A stretch of 64,000 nt of DNA from Aerococcus sp. Group 1 (GCF_000193205.1 NC_015278.1:496001-560000); one strand, 5' to 3'. Shown: positions 1 to 10,727, counted from the stretch's first letter. The notes: generated by a model not told the origin, from the letters alone. A program made the numbers and translations.

Positions 1-225
1 CGCCACCGGCAAGCCGGTGACTATCTCAAACTCCCTTCAGGAAGCCAGCAAAAAATCCGTCGCTTCTTCATTAATGAGAAGATTGCTCAAGCAGACCGTC
101 AGACGTCATGGCTGATCGTCCGAGGCCAGTCTTGGGTCCTTGGAATCTTAAGTCAAAAGGGGCAATGGCTCTACCGCTATCCTCTGAACGGGGAGGGGCC
201 TTTTAGCCAAATTCAGCGACTCTAA
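1..225 (+). CDS. tilS: tRNA(Ile)-lysidine synthase, C-terminal end (partial)
   Basis: The window opens inside this gene. The reading frame from base 1 encodes 74 residues ending in TAA at 223-225. The segment RHRQAGDYLKLPSG followed by KIRRFFINEKI and a WVLG stretch fits the C-terminal domain of TilS, which in the family reads R-x-GD, LPxG, KK-x-RR-x-F-I-D-x-K-I. TilS attaches lysine to C34 of tRNA-Ile(CAU) in the cytosol so that it reads AUA. The tilS-hpt-ftsH order is the usual Firmicutes arrangement and supports the call. The N-terminal ATPase domain lies outside the window. Confidence 0.85.
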   Translation, partial: RHRQAGDYLKLPSGSQQKIRRFFINEKIAQADRQTSWLIVRGQSWVLGILSQKGQWLYRYPLNGEGPFSQIQRL

Positions 226-261
226 GCATTCCTTAAAAATTGTCTAAAAGGGCTGAAAATG

Positions 262-291
262 TTGCAGACAGGTAGCTGCTTTTGCTACAAT
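262..291 (+). promoter_or_regulatory. Probable sigma-A promoter for hpt
   Basis: TTGCAG (262-267) and TACAAT (286-291) are 18 bases apart and lie about 40 bases upstream of the hpt start. hpt, and perhaps ftsH, may be read from here in addition to read-through from tilS. This is pattern recognition only. Confidence 0.5.
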
Positions 292-330
292 TAAGGACAT
301 AATTGAACTTATATAACACGGAGGCTATAC

Positions 331-864
331 ATGAACCAAGAGATTAGCGATATCTTAATCAGTACGGAGGAAATCCAAGCCATTAATAAGCGCTTAGGCG
401 AGGAAATTTCCAAAGATTATCAAGACCAAGACCTACTTGTGGTCGGAATCCTTAAAGGGTCATTTTTATTTATGGCTGATTTAATCCGAGAAATTAATGT
501 GCCCCTAGAAGTGGACTTTATGGCGGTTTCTAGTTACGGCAATGGCACTGAATCAGGCGGTGACGTCAAGATCCTCAAAGATTTGGAGGCTTCAGTGGCA
601 GGCCGGCATGTCTTATTGGTAGAAGATATTGTCGATACAGGTTATACCTTGCAACGACTAGCCGAACTTTTCAAAGAGCGCCAGGCCGCATCGGTCAAAA
701 TATGTGCATTTTTGAACAAGGCTGACCGGCGACAGGTAAAAGTAGAGGCTGATTACCTCGGCAAAGAAATTCCTGACGCTTTCGTTGTGGGATACGGCAT
801 GGACTATGCCCAAAAGTACCGTAATCTACCTTATGTAGGGGGTTTAAAGAGCGATCAGGCTTAA
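331..864 (+). CDS. hpt: Hypoxanthine-guanine phosphoribosyltransferase
   Basis: This 177-residue protein is the normal length for bacterial Hpt. It converts hypoxanthine or guanine plus PRPP to IMP or GMP in cytosolic purine salvage. The PRPP-binding motif is visible as VLLVEDIVDTGYTL near residues 94-107. VVGILKGSFLFMADL near residue 38 and the FVVGYGMDY motif near residue 150 are also typical. The ATG at 331 follows a GGAGG-type ribosome-binding site (CGGAGGCTATAC). It sits between tilS and ftsH, as in most Firmicutes. Confidence 0.95.
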   Translation: MNQEISDILISTEEIQAINKRLGEEISKDYQDQDLLVVGILKGSFLFMADLIREINVPLEVDFMAVSSYGNGTESGGDVKILKDLEASVAGRHVLLVEDIVDTGYTLQRLAELFKERQAASVKICAFLNKADRRQVKVEADYLGKEIPDAFVVGYGMDYAQKYRNLPYVGGLKSDQA

Positions 865-929
865 TCTGTGTTATACTTACCTATCTGGATAAGACCGATT
901 TAGTTTAAAATTAGAAATGGAGCTAATGT

Positions 930-3080
930 ATGCAAAGAAAAGGATCAAAGAGACCCAATAACTTTTTTTCCAGTGGTCTAATTATCATTGTCATTTTCTT
1001 GGCGCTACTAGGAATAGTGAATTTCTTCTCGTCAGGAGGAAATTCGGCTGCTTCAGAGGAAATTAACCAATCCGAATTTATTCAAAAACTAAAGGATAAA
1101 GAAATTGAAACGGTTCAAATTAAACCTCGCGCAGGCGCCTATGAAATCACCGGGAAGTACCGGGAAGACAAGGAAGGAAGCGAGTCATCAACTTCCAATA
1201 ATATTCCGATATTAAATAATACTGAACTCGACCAAGCTAAGGGATTCATTGTTCATGTATTACCTAATGACTCAACCCTCTCAGCCATTAACCAAGCGGC
1301 AGAAGATTCAGGGACCGAAGTCGTGGCCCAAGAGGAAGATCAAACCAATATGTGGATTAGTTTGATCATGAGCGCCATTCCCTTAATCTTCTTCGTGTTT
1401 ATCATGTATATGATGTTCTCACAAACCCAAGGTGGGGGACGGAACAACCCCATGCAAATGGGTAAAAGCCGGGTAGAAGATGTTTCTAAGAAATCACGGG
1501 TGAAATTCTCTGACGTTGCTGGTTGTGAGGAAGAGAAGGAAGAACTAGTGGAACTGGTTGACTTCCTCCGTGCTCCCAAGAAATACCACGATATTGGTGC
1601 TCGGATTCCTAAAGGGGTCCTCTTAGAAGGCCCTCCCGGAACCGGTAAAACCTTACTAGCTAAAGCTGTAGCCGGGGAAGCTAATGTACCTTTCTACTCC
1701 ATCTCGGGGTCAGAATTTGTGGAAATGTTTGTCGGTGTCGGGGCTAGTCGGGTGCGTGACTTGTTTGATACGGCCAAGAAAAATTCGCCTGCTATCATCT
1801 TCATTGATGAAATTGATGCGGTTGGTCGGCAACGGGGCGCAGCTTCAGGGAGCGGTGGCCATGATGAACGTGAACAAACCTTGAACCAACTCTTAGTTGA
1901 AATGGACGGTTTTGAAGAAAAGGACAATGTGATCGTGATTTCAGCAACCAACCGTTCTGATGTCTTAGACCCAGCCTTATTACGTCCGGGACGTTTTGAC
2001 CGCCAAATCTTAGTGGGTCGTCCAGATGTGAAAGGTCGGGAAGCCATTCTGAAAGTTCACGCCCGCAACAAGCCACTAGCTCAAAATGTCGACCTCAAAG
2101 TGGTTGCCCAACAAACACCGGGCTTTACTGGGGCGGAATTAGAAAACGTCCTCAACGAAGCCGCCTTATTGGCCGCTCGTTTAGATAAGAAGAGAATCGA
2201 AATGGTGGATGTGGATGAAGCCCAAGACCGCGTTATCGCTGGTCCGGCTAAACCAAACAGCCAACCAAGCTTAGAAGAACGCCGGGTAACCGCCTTCCAC
2301 GAGGCTGGACATACCGTCTGTGGTATGGTCTTAAGCGATGCTCGGGTCGTTCATAAGGTGACCATTGTTCCTCGTGGTAAAGCAGGGGGGTATGCAGTGA
2401 TGCTACCTAAAGAAGATCAAACCATGCACTCCAAGAAAAACCTTCACGAACAAATTGTGGGGCTGCTTGGAGGACGTGCTTCAGAAGAAATCTTCTTTGA
2501 CACCCAGACCACTGGGGCATCCAATGACTTTGAACAGGCAACTTCTTTAGCCCGTAGCATGATTACTGAATATGGGATGAGTGAGGAATTAGGTCCGATT
2601 TCTTATGAAGGAAACCACTCCATGAGAGGCACCAACCCTTACCAACAAAAATCCTATTCAGGTGAAACAGCAGCTAAAATTGACCAAGAACTCCGCAAGG
2701 TTATGGACCAAGCCTTAGAAGAAGCCAAAGATATCTTAAGTCAGCATAAGGAGCAAGTCCGTGTGATTGCTGAACATCTCTTAAAACTTGAGACCTTAAA
2801 TGCTAAACAAATTAAGAGTTTATTTGAGAACGGTCATTTACCAGATGATGATGAAAGTCAGCAAAGTGGTCATGAAAATGAACCGATTTCTTATGAAGAA
2901 GCCAAAGAGAACTTGAAGAAATCTCAAATTGAACGTCAAAAGAAGGTTCAAGAAGAGGTCGATGATTCCAAGGAAGAGACCATTAGCTCTCCAGAGGAAG
3001 ACCGTCATGAGGATCATGCAAACGAAACTCAAAATGACAATGTCCCTTCCCAAGGATCAAATGATGATGACCAAGAATAA
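930..3080 (+). CDS. ftsH: ATP-dependent zinc metalloprotease FtsH
   Basis: A 716-residue membrane AAA+ protease that degrades misfolded and regulatory membrane and cytosolic proteins. The N-terminus has two membrane segments (about residues 15-34 and 141-164) flanking an extracytoplasmic domain. The AAA module has Walker A GPPGTGKT at 234-241, Walker B FIDEIDA near 291 and the second region of homology around [17 protein letters not shown]. The zinc protease motif HEAGH is at 457-461. After about residue 640 the tail is very acidic and Glu/Asp/Gln-rich, a low-complexity C-terminus typical of lactic acid bacteria. The ATG at 930 has a GGAG site a few bases upstream. A strong terminator follows. 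Confidence 0.97.
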   Translation: MQRKGSKRPNNFFSSGLIIIVIFLALLGIVNFFSSGGNSAASEEINQSEFIQKLKDKEIETVQIKPRAGAYEITGKYREDKEGSESSTSNNIPILNNTELDQAKGFIVHVLPNDSTLSAINQAAEDSGTEVVAQEEDQTNMWISLIMSAIPLIFFVFIMYMMFSQTQGGGRNNPMQMGKSRVEDVSKKSRVKFSDVAGCEEEKEELVELVDFLRAPKKYHDIGARIPKGVLLEGPPGTGKTLLAKAVAGEANVPFYSISGSEFVEMFVGVGASRVRDLFDTAKKNSPAIIFIDEIDAVGRQRGAASGSGGHDEREQTLNQLLVEMDGFEEKDNVIVISATNRSDVLDPALLRPGRFDRQILVGRPDVKGREAILKVHARNKPLAQNVDLKVVAQQTPGFTGAELENVLNEAALLAARLDKKRIEMVDVDEAQDRVIAGPAKPNSQPSLEERRVTAFHEAGHTVCGMVLSDARVVHKVTIVPRGKAGGYAVMLPKEDQTMHSKKNLHEQIVGLLGGRASEEIFFDTQTTGASNDFEQATSLARSMITEYGMSEELGPISYEGNHSMRGTNPYQQKSYSGETAAKIDQELRKVMDQALEEAKDILSQHKEQVRVIAEHLLKLETLNAKQIKSLFENGHLPDDDESQQSGHENEPISYEEAKENLKKSQIERQKKVQEEVDDSKEETISSPEEDRHEDHANETQNDNVPSQGSNDDDQE

Positions 3081-3106
3081 GCTTAACATAATCGGTTAAG
3101 TAATCG

Positions 3107-3136
3107 GGACTGCGCCAAAAGACGCAGTCCTTTTTT
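3107..3136 (+). terminator. Intrinsic terminator after ftsH
   Basis: GGACTGCG (3107-3114) pairs with CGCAGTCC (3123-3130) and is followed by six T residues. It ends the tilS/hpt/ftsH transcript. Confidence 0.88.
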
Positions 3137-3213
3137 CATGAGCTAAATCAAACATTTGCTATTGATAGGTGATTTAGGCATAATAAAAAGGCATTAAGGA
3201 AAGGAATTTAAAA

Positions 3214-4095
3214 ATGACAGATAAGTTAATTAAAGCAATTAGTAAAGATGGTTTTGTACGTTGTAGTGTGATCGATGCCGGTGACTTAGTGGAGGACGCC
3301 CACCAACGCCATGATACCTGGAGCGCAGCCACAGCCGCTTTGGGACGGACTCTAATCGGGACTTTGCTCTTAGCTGGCGATATTAAAGACGATGCCAGAA
3401 TGTCGGTTCAAATTAAGGGTAATGGCTTGGGTGGAAAAATTGTCACGACCGCTAATGGAGCGGGCGAGGTCAAGGGTTATATTGACAATCCCCATGTCTC
3501 GCTTGATTTGAATGACCAAGGCAAGTTGGATGTCCGTAAAGTGGTTGGTACTGAAGGAACCTTTTCAGTCACTAAGGATCTGGGTTTGAAGGAACCTTTT
3601 AGTGGACAAACCCCGATTGTTTCGGGTGAGATTGCCGAGGACTTTACCTATTACCTAGCGGCTTCGGAACAAATCCATTCTGCCATTGGCCTTGGGGTTT
3701 TGGTCAATCCGGATGAATCAGTCAACAAGGCGGGCGGTTGGATGTTACAAGTCTTACCGGGAGCGAGTGAAGAAACCATTAGCCGCTTGGAGCGTACGGT
3801 ACAAGACCTCCCTCACATCACTAAATTACTCAGCCAGCATGCCAGCCTGGAGGAAATTATTGAACGTCTCTTAGGTGAAGGCCAAGCCAATATCTTGTCT
3901 ACCCATCCGATAAGCTTTACCTGTGACTGCACCAAGGAACGCTTTGCTAAGGGCTTAGTCAGCCTAGGCAGTCAGGAACTCAAAGCCATTATTGAAGAAG
4001 ATGGTCAAGCAGAAACCGTTTGCCATTTCTGTAATAGTCATTACCACTACAGTAAGGACGACTTGGAAAAACTTCTAGAGGAGGCCGAAGCCTAG
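3214..4095 (+). CDS. hslO: Redox-regulated chaperone Hsp33
   Basis: A 293-residue cytosolic holdase activated by oxidation. The C-terminal zinc/redox switch is visible: a CxC pair in the FTCDCTKERF segment and a CxxC pair in VCHFCNSHY, about 30 residues apart, as the family requires. The N-terminal domain shows the usual GRTLIGTLLLAGD and IKGNGLGGKI segments. The start ATG at 3214 follows AAGGAAAGGAA. Its place between ftsH and a cysK-like gene matches the Bacillus/Lactobacillales arrangement. Confidence 0.95.
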   Translation: MTDKLIKAISKDGFVRCSVIDAGDLVEDAHQRHDTWSAATAALGRTLIGTLLLAGDIKDDARMSVQIKGNGLGGKIVTTANGAGEVKGYIDNPHVSLDLNDQGKLDVRKVVGTEGTFSVTKDLGLKEPFSGQTPIVSGEIAEDFTYYLAASEQIHSAIGLGVLVNPDESVNKAGGWMLQVLPGASEETISRLERTVQDLPHITKLLSQHASLEEIIERLLGEGQANILSTHPISFTCDCTKERFAKGLVSLGSQELKAIIEEDGQAETVCHFCNSHYHYSKDDLEKLLEEAEA

Positions 4096-4174
4096 TCCTT
4101 TACCTTTAGTTGCTTAGTTGATTATGCTAAAATAGTAATAATAAATGCCAGAAGCTGATGAAGAGGTGTGTAAA

Positions 4175-5032
4175 ATGGTAGAAAAACTGGACAATTTGCT
4201 CTTGACCATTGGAGAGACTCCACTGATTAAATTACAGCGGTCGGTTCCTTATCAAGCAGCGGATGTTTATGTCAAATTAGAAAGACAAAATCCCACTGGT
4301 CATATCAAAGACCGTTCCCTATTAAATATGTTGGAAGTCTATGAGGAAAAAGGCGACCTAGCCAGTGGGACTAGGCTAGTGGTCTGCGCTGACTTTGTTA
4401 CTATTCGTTCATTGGCTTGCCTAGCGGCTATTAAGGGTTATGATGGCGATTTCTTCCTCAACGAAGTGGTCAGTGAGGCTGACTTGAAAGCACTGCGTGA
4501 ATACGGTATGACCATTCATCCTCTCAGCGATCCTGACAAAGTCACTGAGCAAAGACAAGCAGCCATTGAAAGCGGACAAAAAGAAGCAGCATTCTTGCTT
4601 CATCCTGATAGTGACTATGCCTGCTCGGTGGTCCACCAGCTGACTACGGGGCCAGAAATTATTGAGGCCTTAGGGGGGAAAGCTCCGAATGCCTTTGTAT
4701 CAGCGGTATCAACAGGAGCTAGTCTCTCTGGTATTGGCCGGGCCCTCAAAGACGCGTCGGAAAAGACCGCTATTTATGCTGTGGAAGCAAGTAGTCAATC
4801 AAGCTTAAATGATCTCGACACGGCTAGCGACCTTCCCCTCCTAGATACCAGTCTCTTTGCTGAGATTATCCGGGTCCAAGACAGCCGCGCTTACCAAGAA
4901 CAAGAGTGGCTAAAGGTCAATGAAGGCCTTGAAGTCGACTTTCAATCAGCCCTAGCAATTACCGGAGCGATTGCCGTTGCCGAACGCCTAGGCCGGGGGC
5001 ATAAGGTAGTTACCATAGCTAATGGACGATAA
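4175..5032 (+). CDS. Degenerate cysteine synthase-like PLP-fold protein
   Basis: About 285 residues from the ATG at 4175, chosen because AAGAGGTG lies just upstream. An earlier in-frame ATG at 4145 has no ribosome-binding site. The fold-type II pyridoxal-phosphate family is clear from TIGETPLIKLQR and the lysine segment NPTGHIKDRS. The place between hslO and dusB is where cysK sits in related genomes. However, the TSGNTG substrate loop expected after it is replaced by VCADFVTIRSLA. The glycine-rich phosphate loop (GTGGT in CysK) reads STGASLSG, and the C-terminal active-site region is shortened. Ordinary O-acetylserine sulfhydrylase activity is therefore doubtful. It may be a diverged enzyme, a regulatory or CymR-binding paralogue, or a protein in decay. 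Confidence 0.75.
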   Translation: MVEKLDNLLLTIGETPLIKLQRSVPYQAADVYVKLERQNPTGHIKDRSLLNMLEVYEEKGDLASGTRLVVCADFVTIRSLACLAAIKGYDGDFFLNEVVSEADLKALREYGMTIHPLSDPDKVTEQRQAAIESGQKEAAFLLHPDSDYACSVVHQLTTGPEIIEALGGKAPNAFVSAVSTGASLSGIGRALKDASEKTAIYAVEASSQSSLNDLDTASDLPLLDTSLFAEIIRVQDSRAYQEQEWLKVNEGLEVDFQSALAITGAIAVAERLGRGHKVVTIANGR

Positions 5033-5036
5033 TTTG

Positions 5037-5290
5037 AAGGATGTGAGGAAGGATCAGTGAGAGAGATTCCTTGGAAGAAAAGATGATAAGATCAGCTATA
5101 AGGATGTGAGAACGCCGCTAAAGCCCTGAATTGCTGGAGGAAAATATCATAAGCACAGCAGGACTGTGCGTTGGTATTTTCTGAAGCAACTTCAAGGCTG
5201 GCGTTCGAACTCAGCTTGCTGATCGTTCAACTTTTCTGAAAGGACATCCCCTCACCCTTCCGAACTCAACTGTAAGGATGTGAGAAAGGC
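5037..5290. repeat. Intergenic repeat-like palindromic element
   Basis: The 421-base gap between the cysK-like gene and dusB has no supportable gene. It carries AAGGATGTGAG three times (5037-5047, 5100-5110, 5274-5284). Between GAACGCC (5110-5116) and GGCGTTC (5200-5206) lies a long imperfect palindrome of about 97 bases. Its tip is a perfect hairpin, GCACAG (5153-5158) with CTGTGC (5164-5169). The outer arms also pair: CCCTGAATTGCT on the left resembles the reverse complement of the right arm. This looks like a mobile intergenic hairpin repeat, but other copies cannot be seen here. Confidence 0.5.
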
Positions 5291-5453
5291 GTCGATGAGC
5301 AAGACCGCTAGTCATTCTTTAGTTGTAACTCGCTGATGCTTGGAACAGGTTTTGCATTTAGAAAAAGGGCTGGGGCTTTTGTCTCTGCTCTTTTCTTCTG
5401 CCGTTTTTTCTGATAGAATCATTTGGTGTGTCTATAATTAGAAAGGGAGTACT

Positions 5454-6503
5454 ATGATCAAAATCGGCAATATTGAAATCACTAACCCCATTGCGGTCGC
5501 TCCGATGGCTGGTGTCTCTAACGCCGCCTTTCGAACCATTGTCAAGGCCCAGGGAGCGGGACTGGTTGTTTGTGAAATGATTTCTGACCAAGGAATTCAT
5601 TTTAGAAATAAAAAGACCCTATCCATGCTACATATTGAGGATGAAGAGTGGCCGCTTTCCGTGCAGATCTTTGGCGGTCAAGCCGACTCCTTAGCGGAAG
5701 CAGCCCAATTTATTGAAGCCAATACCAAGGCTGCCATCATTGATATCAACATGGGCTGCCCGGTCAATAAAGTGGTGAAGACCGATGCTGGATCTAAGGC
5801 GCTCTTAGATCCTAATGAAGTCTATAATCGGGTAAAGATGGTTGCCGATGCAGTCTCCATCCCAGTCACAGTGAAAATGCGGACAGGTTGGGACGATGAC
5901 CATATCCTAGCCGTGGAAAATGCTCTGGCTGCTCAAGAAGCTGGCGCGAAGATGATTGCTATGCACGGCAGAACCCGGGAGCAAATGTATACCGGTAAGG
6001 CTAACTGGAATATTATCAAGCAAGTCAGTCAAAAGCTCTCTGTGCCTTTTTACGGTAATGGGGACATCCGAACTCCCGAAGAAGCCAAGTACGCCCTCGA
6101 CAATTATGGGGTTGATGGTGTCATGGTGGGACGGGGTTGCCTAGGTAACCCCTGGGTAATCCACCGTATGGTTCATTACGTGGAGACCGGCGAACTCTTA
6201 CCTGAAAAAACAGGTCTAGAACGGATTGAAGCCTGCAAGGACCACTTGACCCGACTGGTTGACTTAAAAGGGGAAAGTGTTGGGGTCCGGGAATTTCGTT
6301 CCATGGTGGCTTATTATCTCAAAGGAATCCCTCGTTCGGCTAAGGTCAAGGTGGCCTGCACCCAGGCTGATTCCTACCAAGAAGTCGTCGATCTATTAAA
6401 CGATTTCGCTAAGGCGACTAAAGAGCGTGAAAAAGCGCCTAAACGCCAACGCTTATCACGGGAAGAACGTTTAGCACAAAGAGAAGCTGCTAAAAACCAT
6501 TAA
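5454..6503 (+). CDS. dusB: tRNA-dihydrouridine synthase B
   Basis: A 349-residue FMN enzyme that reduces uridines in tRNA D-loops. The N-terminus IEITNPIAVAPMAGVSNAAF is the typical TIM-barrel start. The catalytic-cysteine motif is present as NMGCPVNKVV near residue 103, and MHGRTREQMYTGKANW and YGNGDIRTPEEA are DusB/NifR3 signatures. The C-terminus adds a basic tail. The start ATG at 5454 follows AAAGGGAG. Neighbour lysS starts about 90 bases downstream and is probably co-transcribed, as in other Firmicutes. Confidence 0.95.
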   Translation: MIKIGNIEITNPIAVAPMAGVSNAAFRTIVKAQGAGLVVCEMISDQGIHFRNKKTLSMLHIEDEEWPLSVQIFGGQADSLAEAAQFIEANTKAAIIDINMGCPVNKVVKTDAGSKALLDPNEVYNRVKMVADAVSIPVTVKMRTGWDDDHILAVENALAAQEAGAKMIAMHGRTREQMYTGKANWNIIKQVSQKLSVPFYGNGDIRTPEEAKYALDNYGVDGVMVGRGCLGNPWVIHRMVHYVETGELLPEKTGLERIEACKDHLTRLVDLKGESVGVREFRSMVAYYLKGIPRSAKVKVACTQADSYQEVVDLLNDFAKATKEREKAPKRQRLSREERLAQREAAKNH

Positions 6504-6571
6504 ATAGTATAGAATAAGAGGGAAGACCAAAAAGCATGCCTGAAGGGCTGTTTTTAAATAGAATGAATTAA

Positions 6572-8095
<1,524 letters not shown>

Positions 8096-8101
8096 TGGAA
8101 G

Positions 8102-8182
8102 GACGGTCTAGTTATCGACTAGGTCCGTCGTAGCTAACGGCTGCTTGATTTTCACCTATGGGAAGATGAAGCAGCTTTTTTT
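8102..8182 (+). terminator. Hairpin and intrinsic terminator after lysS
   Basis: GCTGCTT (8140-8146) pairs with AAGCAGC (8169-8175), followed by seven T residues. A second stem lies just upstream (8102-8130, GACGG..CTAGT with ACTAG..CCGTC) without its own T-tract. Confidence 0.8.
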
Positions 8183-8295
8183 ATTGATATCATTAAGGCA
8201 AGTGATTAGTGAAAAACAAAAGCTATGCTCAACAAATCTAATTGAAATAACGATGAACTGACGCCTGCAGACAAGTCACTTGAGGAGGAAAGCTT

Positions 8296-9987
8296 ATGAA
8301 AGACGTCACCCATTCAGAAAAAGAAGACCAAAAGAAAAACAGTCAGCTGAAAAGATTGCGCTTGGGCTTACATGCTGGGGCCTTATTAATCTTATTAGGC
8401 TACTATTATTTTTATTTACCGCCTTTGAACTATGCCTCCATGGCTTTTTGGGCCTTTCTTGGCCTGGGGGCCTTACTCTTCTTTATTGCTGAAGCGATCT
8501 ATGATAGTGAGCTAAAACGAACTCACCGCCAGAAGGCTCGGCAAGCTAATCTTGGCCAGCGGTTGCGGTCCGCCTTTAGTCAAAAAGACCGGCCTAAGCG
8601 TAAATATCGGATTCTTTTTGCTGGAGTAGGAATGGTACTCCTTGCCTATCTGGCTATCCAGATGATTTATAGTCCCTTATTCATGGCTGACCGCTATGCT
8701 CATATGATCGAACTGGATAAGAAAGATTTCAAAAAAGATTTCCCAGAAACCGATGTGAGTCAGATTCCCTTGATTGACCGCGATACGGCGGCCTTATTAG
8801 GGAACCGACGCCTTGGCGAACTTTCTGAATTGGTTTCTCAGTTTGAGGCGGCCCCTGACTATACGCAGATTAATATTCAAGGCCATCCCTACCGGGTCTC
8901 CCCCTTGGAATATGCTGGGTTTTTCAAGTGGTTGAATAATTTTAGACAGGGGATTCCTAACTATATCCAAGTCGATATGGTCTCAGGAGACACTAAACTA
9001 GTGGACTTAGAAAACACCATGAAGTACACCAATGATGATCTCTTCTTCCGCAATGCTAAACGGGTTTTGCGCCTACGCTATCCCTTTGCCATTTTTAACC
9101 AGCCATCCTTTGAAGTCGATGACCAGGGCCACCCCTACTATGTGGCGACCACTTATGGTAAGCATTTTATAGTCAAGGAGCCTGAACCTACAGGAGTGGT
9201 CTTATTGGATGCGGTAAGTGGGGAGACCCAGCACTATCAATTGGACCAAGTGCCTGGCTGGATCGACCGGGTCTATTCTTCCGACATTATCCTCCACCAA
9301 CTGCAGATGAACGGGAAATACCGGGGCGGCTTTTGGAATGCCTTATTTGCCAAGACGGGAGTGACCAAGCCCACAGCAGGCTATAATTACCTGCCCATGA
9401 ACGATGACATCTTCCTTTATACTGGGGTCACTTCGGTAGCCCAAGATGCCTCAAATATCGGCTTTGTCTTGGTTAATATGCGGACCAAGGAAACCAGTTT
9501 CTATCCCTTGACCGCGGCGGAAGAAATATCAGCCATGAAATCCTCGGAAGGCTCTGTCCAAGAAAAAGGCTACCAAGCGACTTTCCCACTCTTAATCAAT
9601 TTAAAGGGCAATCCCATGTATATCTTGTCTCTAAAGGACCAGGCTGGGTTGATTAAGCAGTATGCCTTAATTGACGTCAATAACTATCAAAATGTGATCA
9701 TCGCTCAGTCAGTGCCTGCTTTGATTGAAGAGTATGCCAAGGCTAGTGGGGCCCATTTTGAAGAAGTTAGTCAAATGGAAGACCTTAAAACCGTTGAAGG
9801 GCAATTAGACCAGATCGCTGCCGTAGTCAAAGAGGGCAATTCGGTCTATTACTTGAAGATCGATGGCAGTATCTACCAAGTCCCCATCCAACTTAATGAA
9901 GAGCTTCCCTTCCTGGTGCCCGATACGGCGGTTAAACTTCAAGTTAGAAAAGATGGCCAGGTGGAAAAACTGGAAGCCCTTGATTAA
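8296..9987 (+). CDS. Membrane-anchored protein of unknown function
   Basis: A 563-residue protein I do not assign to a named family. The ATG at 8296 follows a strong AGGAGG site. A charged N-terminus leads to three hydrophobic segments (about residues 23-41, 47-68 and 105-127). The remaining 430 or so residues are soluble, probably outside the membrane by the positive-inside rule, since KDRPKRKYR precedes the third segment. The soluble part is beta-rich in appearance, with recurring DAVSGETQHY and NIQGHPYRVSPLEY-type strands and few cysteines. It stands alone between two terminators, so it is a single-gene unit. A structural envelope role is possible but unproven. Confidence 0.8.
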   Translation: MKDVTHSEKEDQKKNSQLKRLRLGLHAGALLILLGYYYFYLPPLNYASMAFWAFLGLGALLFFIAEAIYDSELKRTHRQKARQANLGQRLRSAFSQKDRPKRKYRILFAGVGMVLLAYLAIQMIYSPLFMADRYAHMIELDKKDFKKDFPETDVSQIPLIDRDTAALLGNRRLGELSELVSQFEAAPDYTQINIQGHPYRVSPLEYAGFFKWLNNFRQGIPNYIQVDMVSGDTKLVDLENTMKYTNDDLFFRNAKRVLRLRYPFAIFNQPSFEVDDQGHPYYVATTYGKHFIVKEPEPTGVVLLDAVSGETQHYQLDQVPGWIDRVYSSDIILHQLQMNGKYRGGFWNALFAKTGVTKPTAGYNYLPMNDDIFLYTGVTSVAQDASNIGFVLVNMRTKETSFYPLTAAEEISAMKSSEGSVQEKGYQATFPLLINLKGNPMYILSLKDQAGLIKQYALIDVNNYQNVIIAQSVPALIEEYAKASGAHFEEVSQMEDLKTVEGQLDQIAAVVKEGNSVYYLKIDGSIYQVPIQLNEELPFLVPDTAVKLQVRKDGQVEKLEALD

Positions 9988-9996
9988 CTATAATGA

Positions 9997-10027
9997 AAGG
10001 AAAGTCCCTAAGTTGACTTTCCTTTTT
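9997..10027 (+). terminator. Intrinsic terminator
   Basis: AAGGAAAGTC (9997-10006) pairs with GACTTTCCTT (10015-10024) and runs into T residues. It ends the upstream membrane-protein gene before the str operon promoter. Confidence 0.85.
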
Positions 10028-10065
10028 ACTTTTTGACGCAAAAGAGGGAATTTCAAATTAATTTG

Positions 10066-10094
10066 TTGACATTGAAATCAAAGGGTGGTAGAGT
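10066..10094 (+). promoter_or_regulatory. str operon promoter
   Basis: Perfect TTGACA (10066-10071) and TAGAGT (10089-10094) are 17 bases apart. The expected start site is near 10101, giving a leader of about 185 bases before rpsL. Confidence 0.75.
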
Positions 10095-10100
10095 ATTAAA

Positions 10101-10287
10101 GGTGCTTTTTGTATACAGATTCCTGTAAACAAAATACAGTCGTGCTGACTGATACATCATGGCACAACATAAATCACCAATAATCGATTCACTAGGTGTC
10201 GATTATTTCTTTTTTGTAGTAGATGACACACCAGGATGTGTGGCTTTAAAATGAAAACAGAAGAATTGGAAGGAGGAATAATAGTAA
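10101..10287 (+). promoter_or_regulatory. Structured rpsL leader with attenuator-like hairpin
   Basis: The leader holds AATAATCGA (10179-10187) pairing with TCGATTATT (10199-10207), followed at once by a T-rich run to about 10215. This is the shape of an intrinsic terminator placed inside the 5' leader of an essential operon. Smaller stems surround it: GTGC/GCAC around 10142-10174 and ACACA/TGTGT around 10228-10243. The layout suggests transcription attenuation or autoregulation by a ribosomal protein. No known leader family is recognised with confidence. Confidence 0.55.
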
Positions 10288-10701
10288 ATGCCTACTATTA
10301 ACCAATTATTACGTAAACCTCGTAAATCTAGCAAGGCAAAATCAAACTCACCTGCTTTGAACAGAGGTTATAACTCAATGAAAAAACAACCTACCCGTAC
10401 CAACTCTCCTCAGAAGCGTGGAGTATGTACCCGTGTAGGGACGATGACACCTAAGAAACCTAACTCAGCCTTACGTAAATACGCTCGTGTACGTTTATCC
10501 AACATGGTTGAAGTGACTGCTTATATTCCAGGAATTGGGCACAACCTTCAAGAACACAGTGTCGTACTTATTCGTGGTGGTCGTGTTAAGGACTTACCAG
10601 GGGTTCGTTACCACATCGTTCGTGGCGCTTTAGATACCGCTGGTGTTGAAAACCGCCGTCAAAGTCGTTCTAAATACGGAACCAAAAAACCTAGAGACTA
10701 A
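10288..10701 (+). CDS. rpsL: 30S ribosomal protein S12
   Basis: 137 residues, the Firmicutes length. The protein begins [13 protein letters not shown] and contains the conserved [11 protein letters not shown] and [12 protein letters not shown] segments. K56 and K101-region residues that give streptomycin resistance when mutated appear wild type ([14 protein letters not shown]). It lies in the decoding centre of the 30S subunit. First gene of the str operon; the start follows GGAGGAATAATAGTAA. Confidence 0.98.
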   Translation: MPTINQLLRKPRKSSKAKSNSPALNRGYNSMKKQPTRTNSPQKRGVCTRVGTMTPKKPNSALRKYARVRLSNMVEVTAYIPGIGHNLQEHSVVLIRGGRVKDLPGVRYHIVRGALDTAGVENRRQSRSKYGTKKPRD

Positions 10702-10727
10702 GATTAAATCAGAAAGGAGGGCATTGG

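Noticed and set aside
5414..5438. TATAAT (5433-5438) as the dusB promoter
   Set aside because: It lies seven bases before the ribosome-binding site, which would make the mRNA start at or after that site. The other candidate (TAGAAT, 5414-5419) has no acceptable -35.
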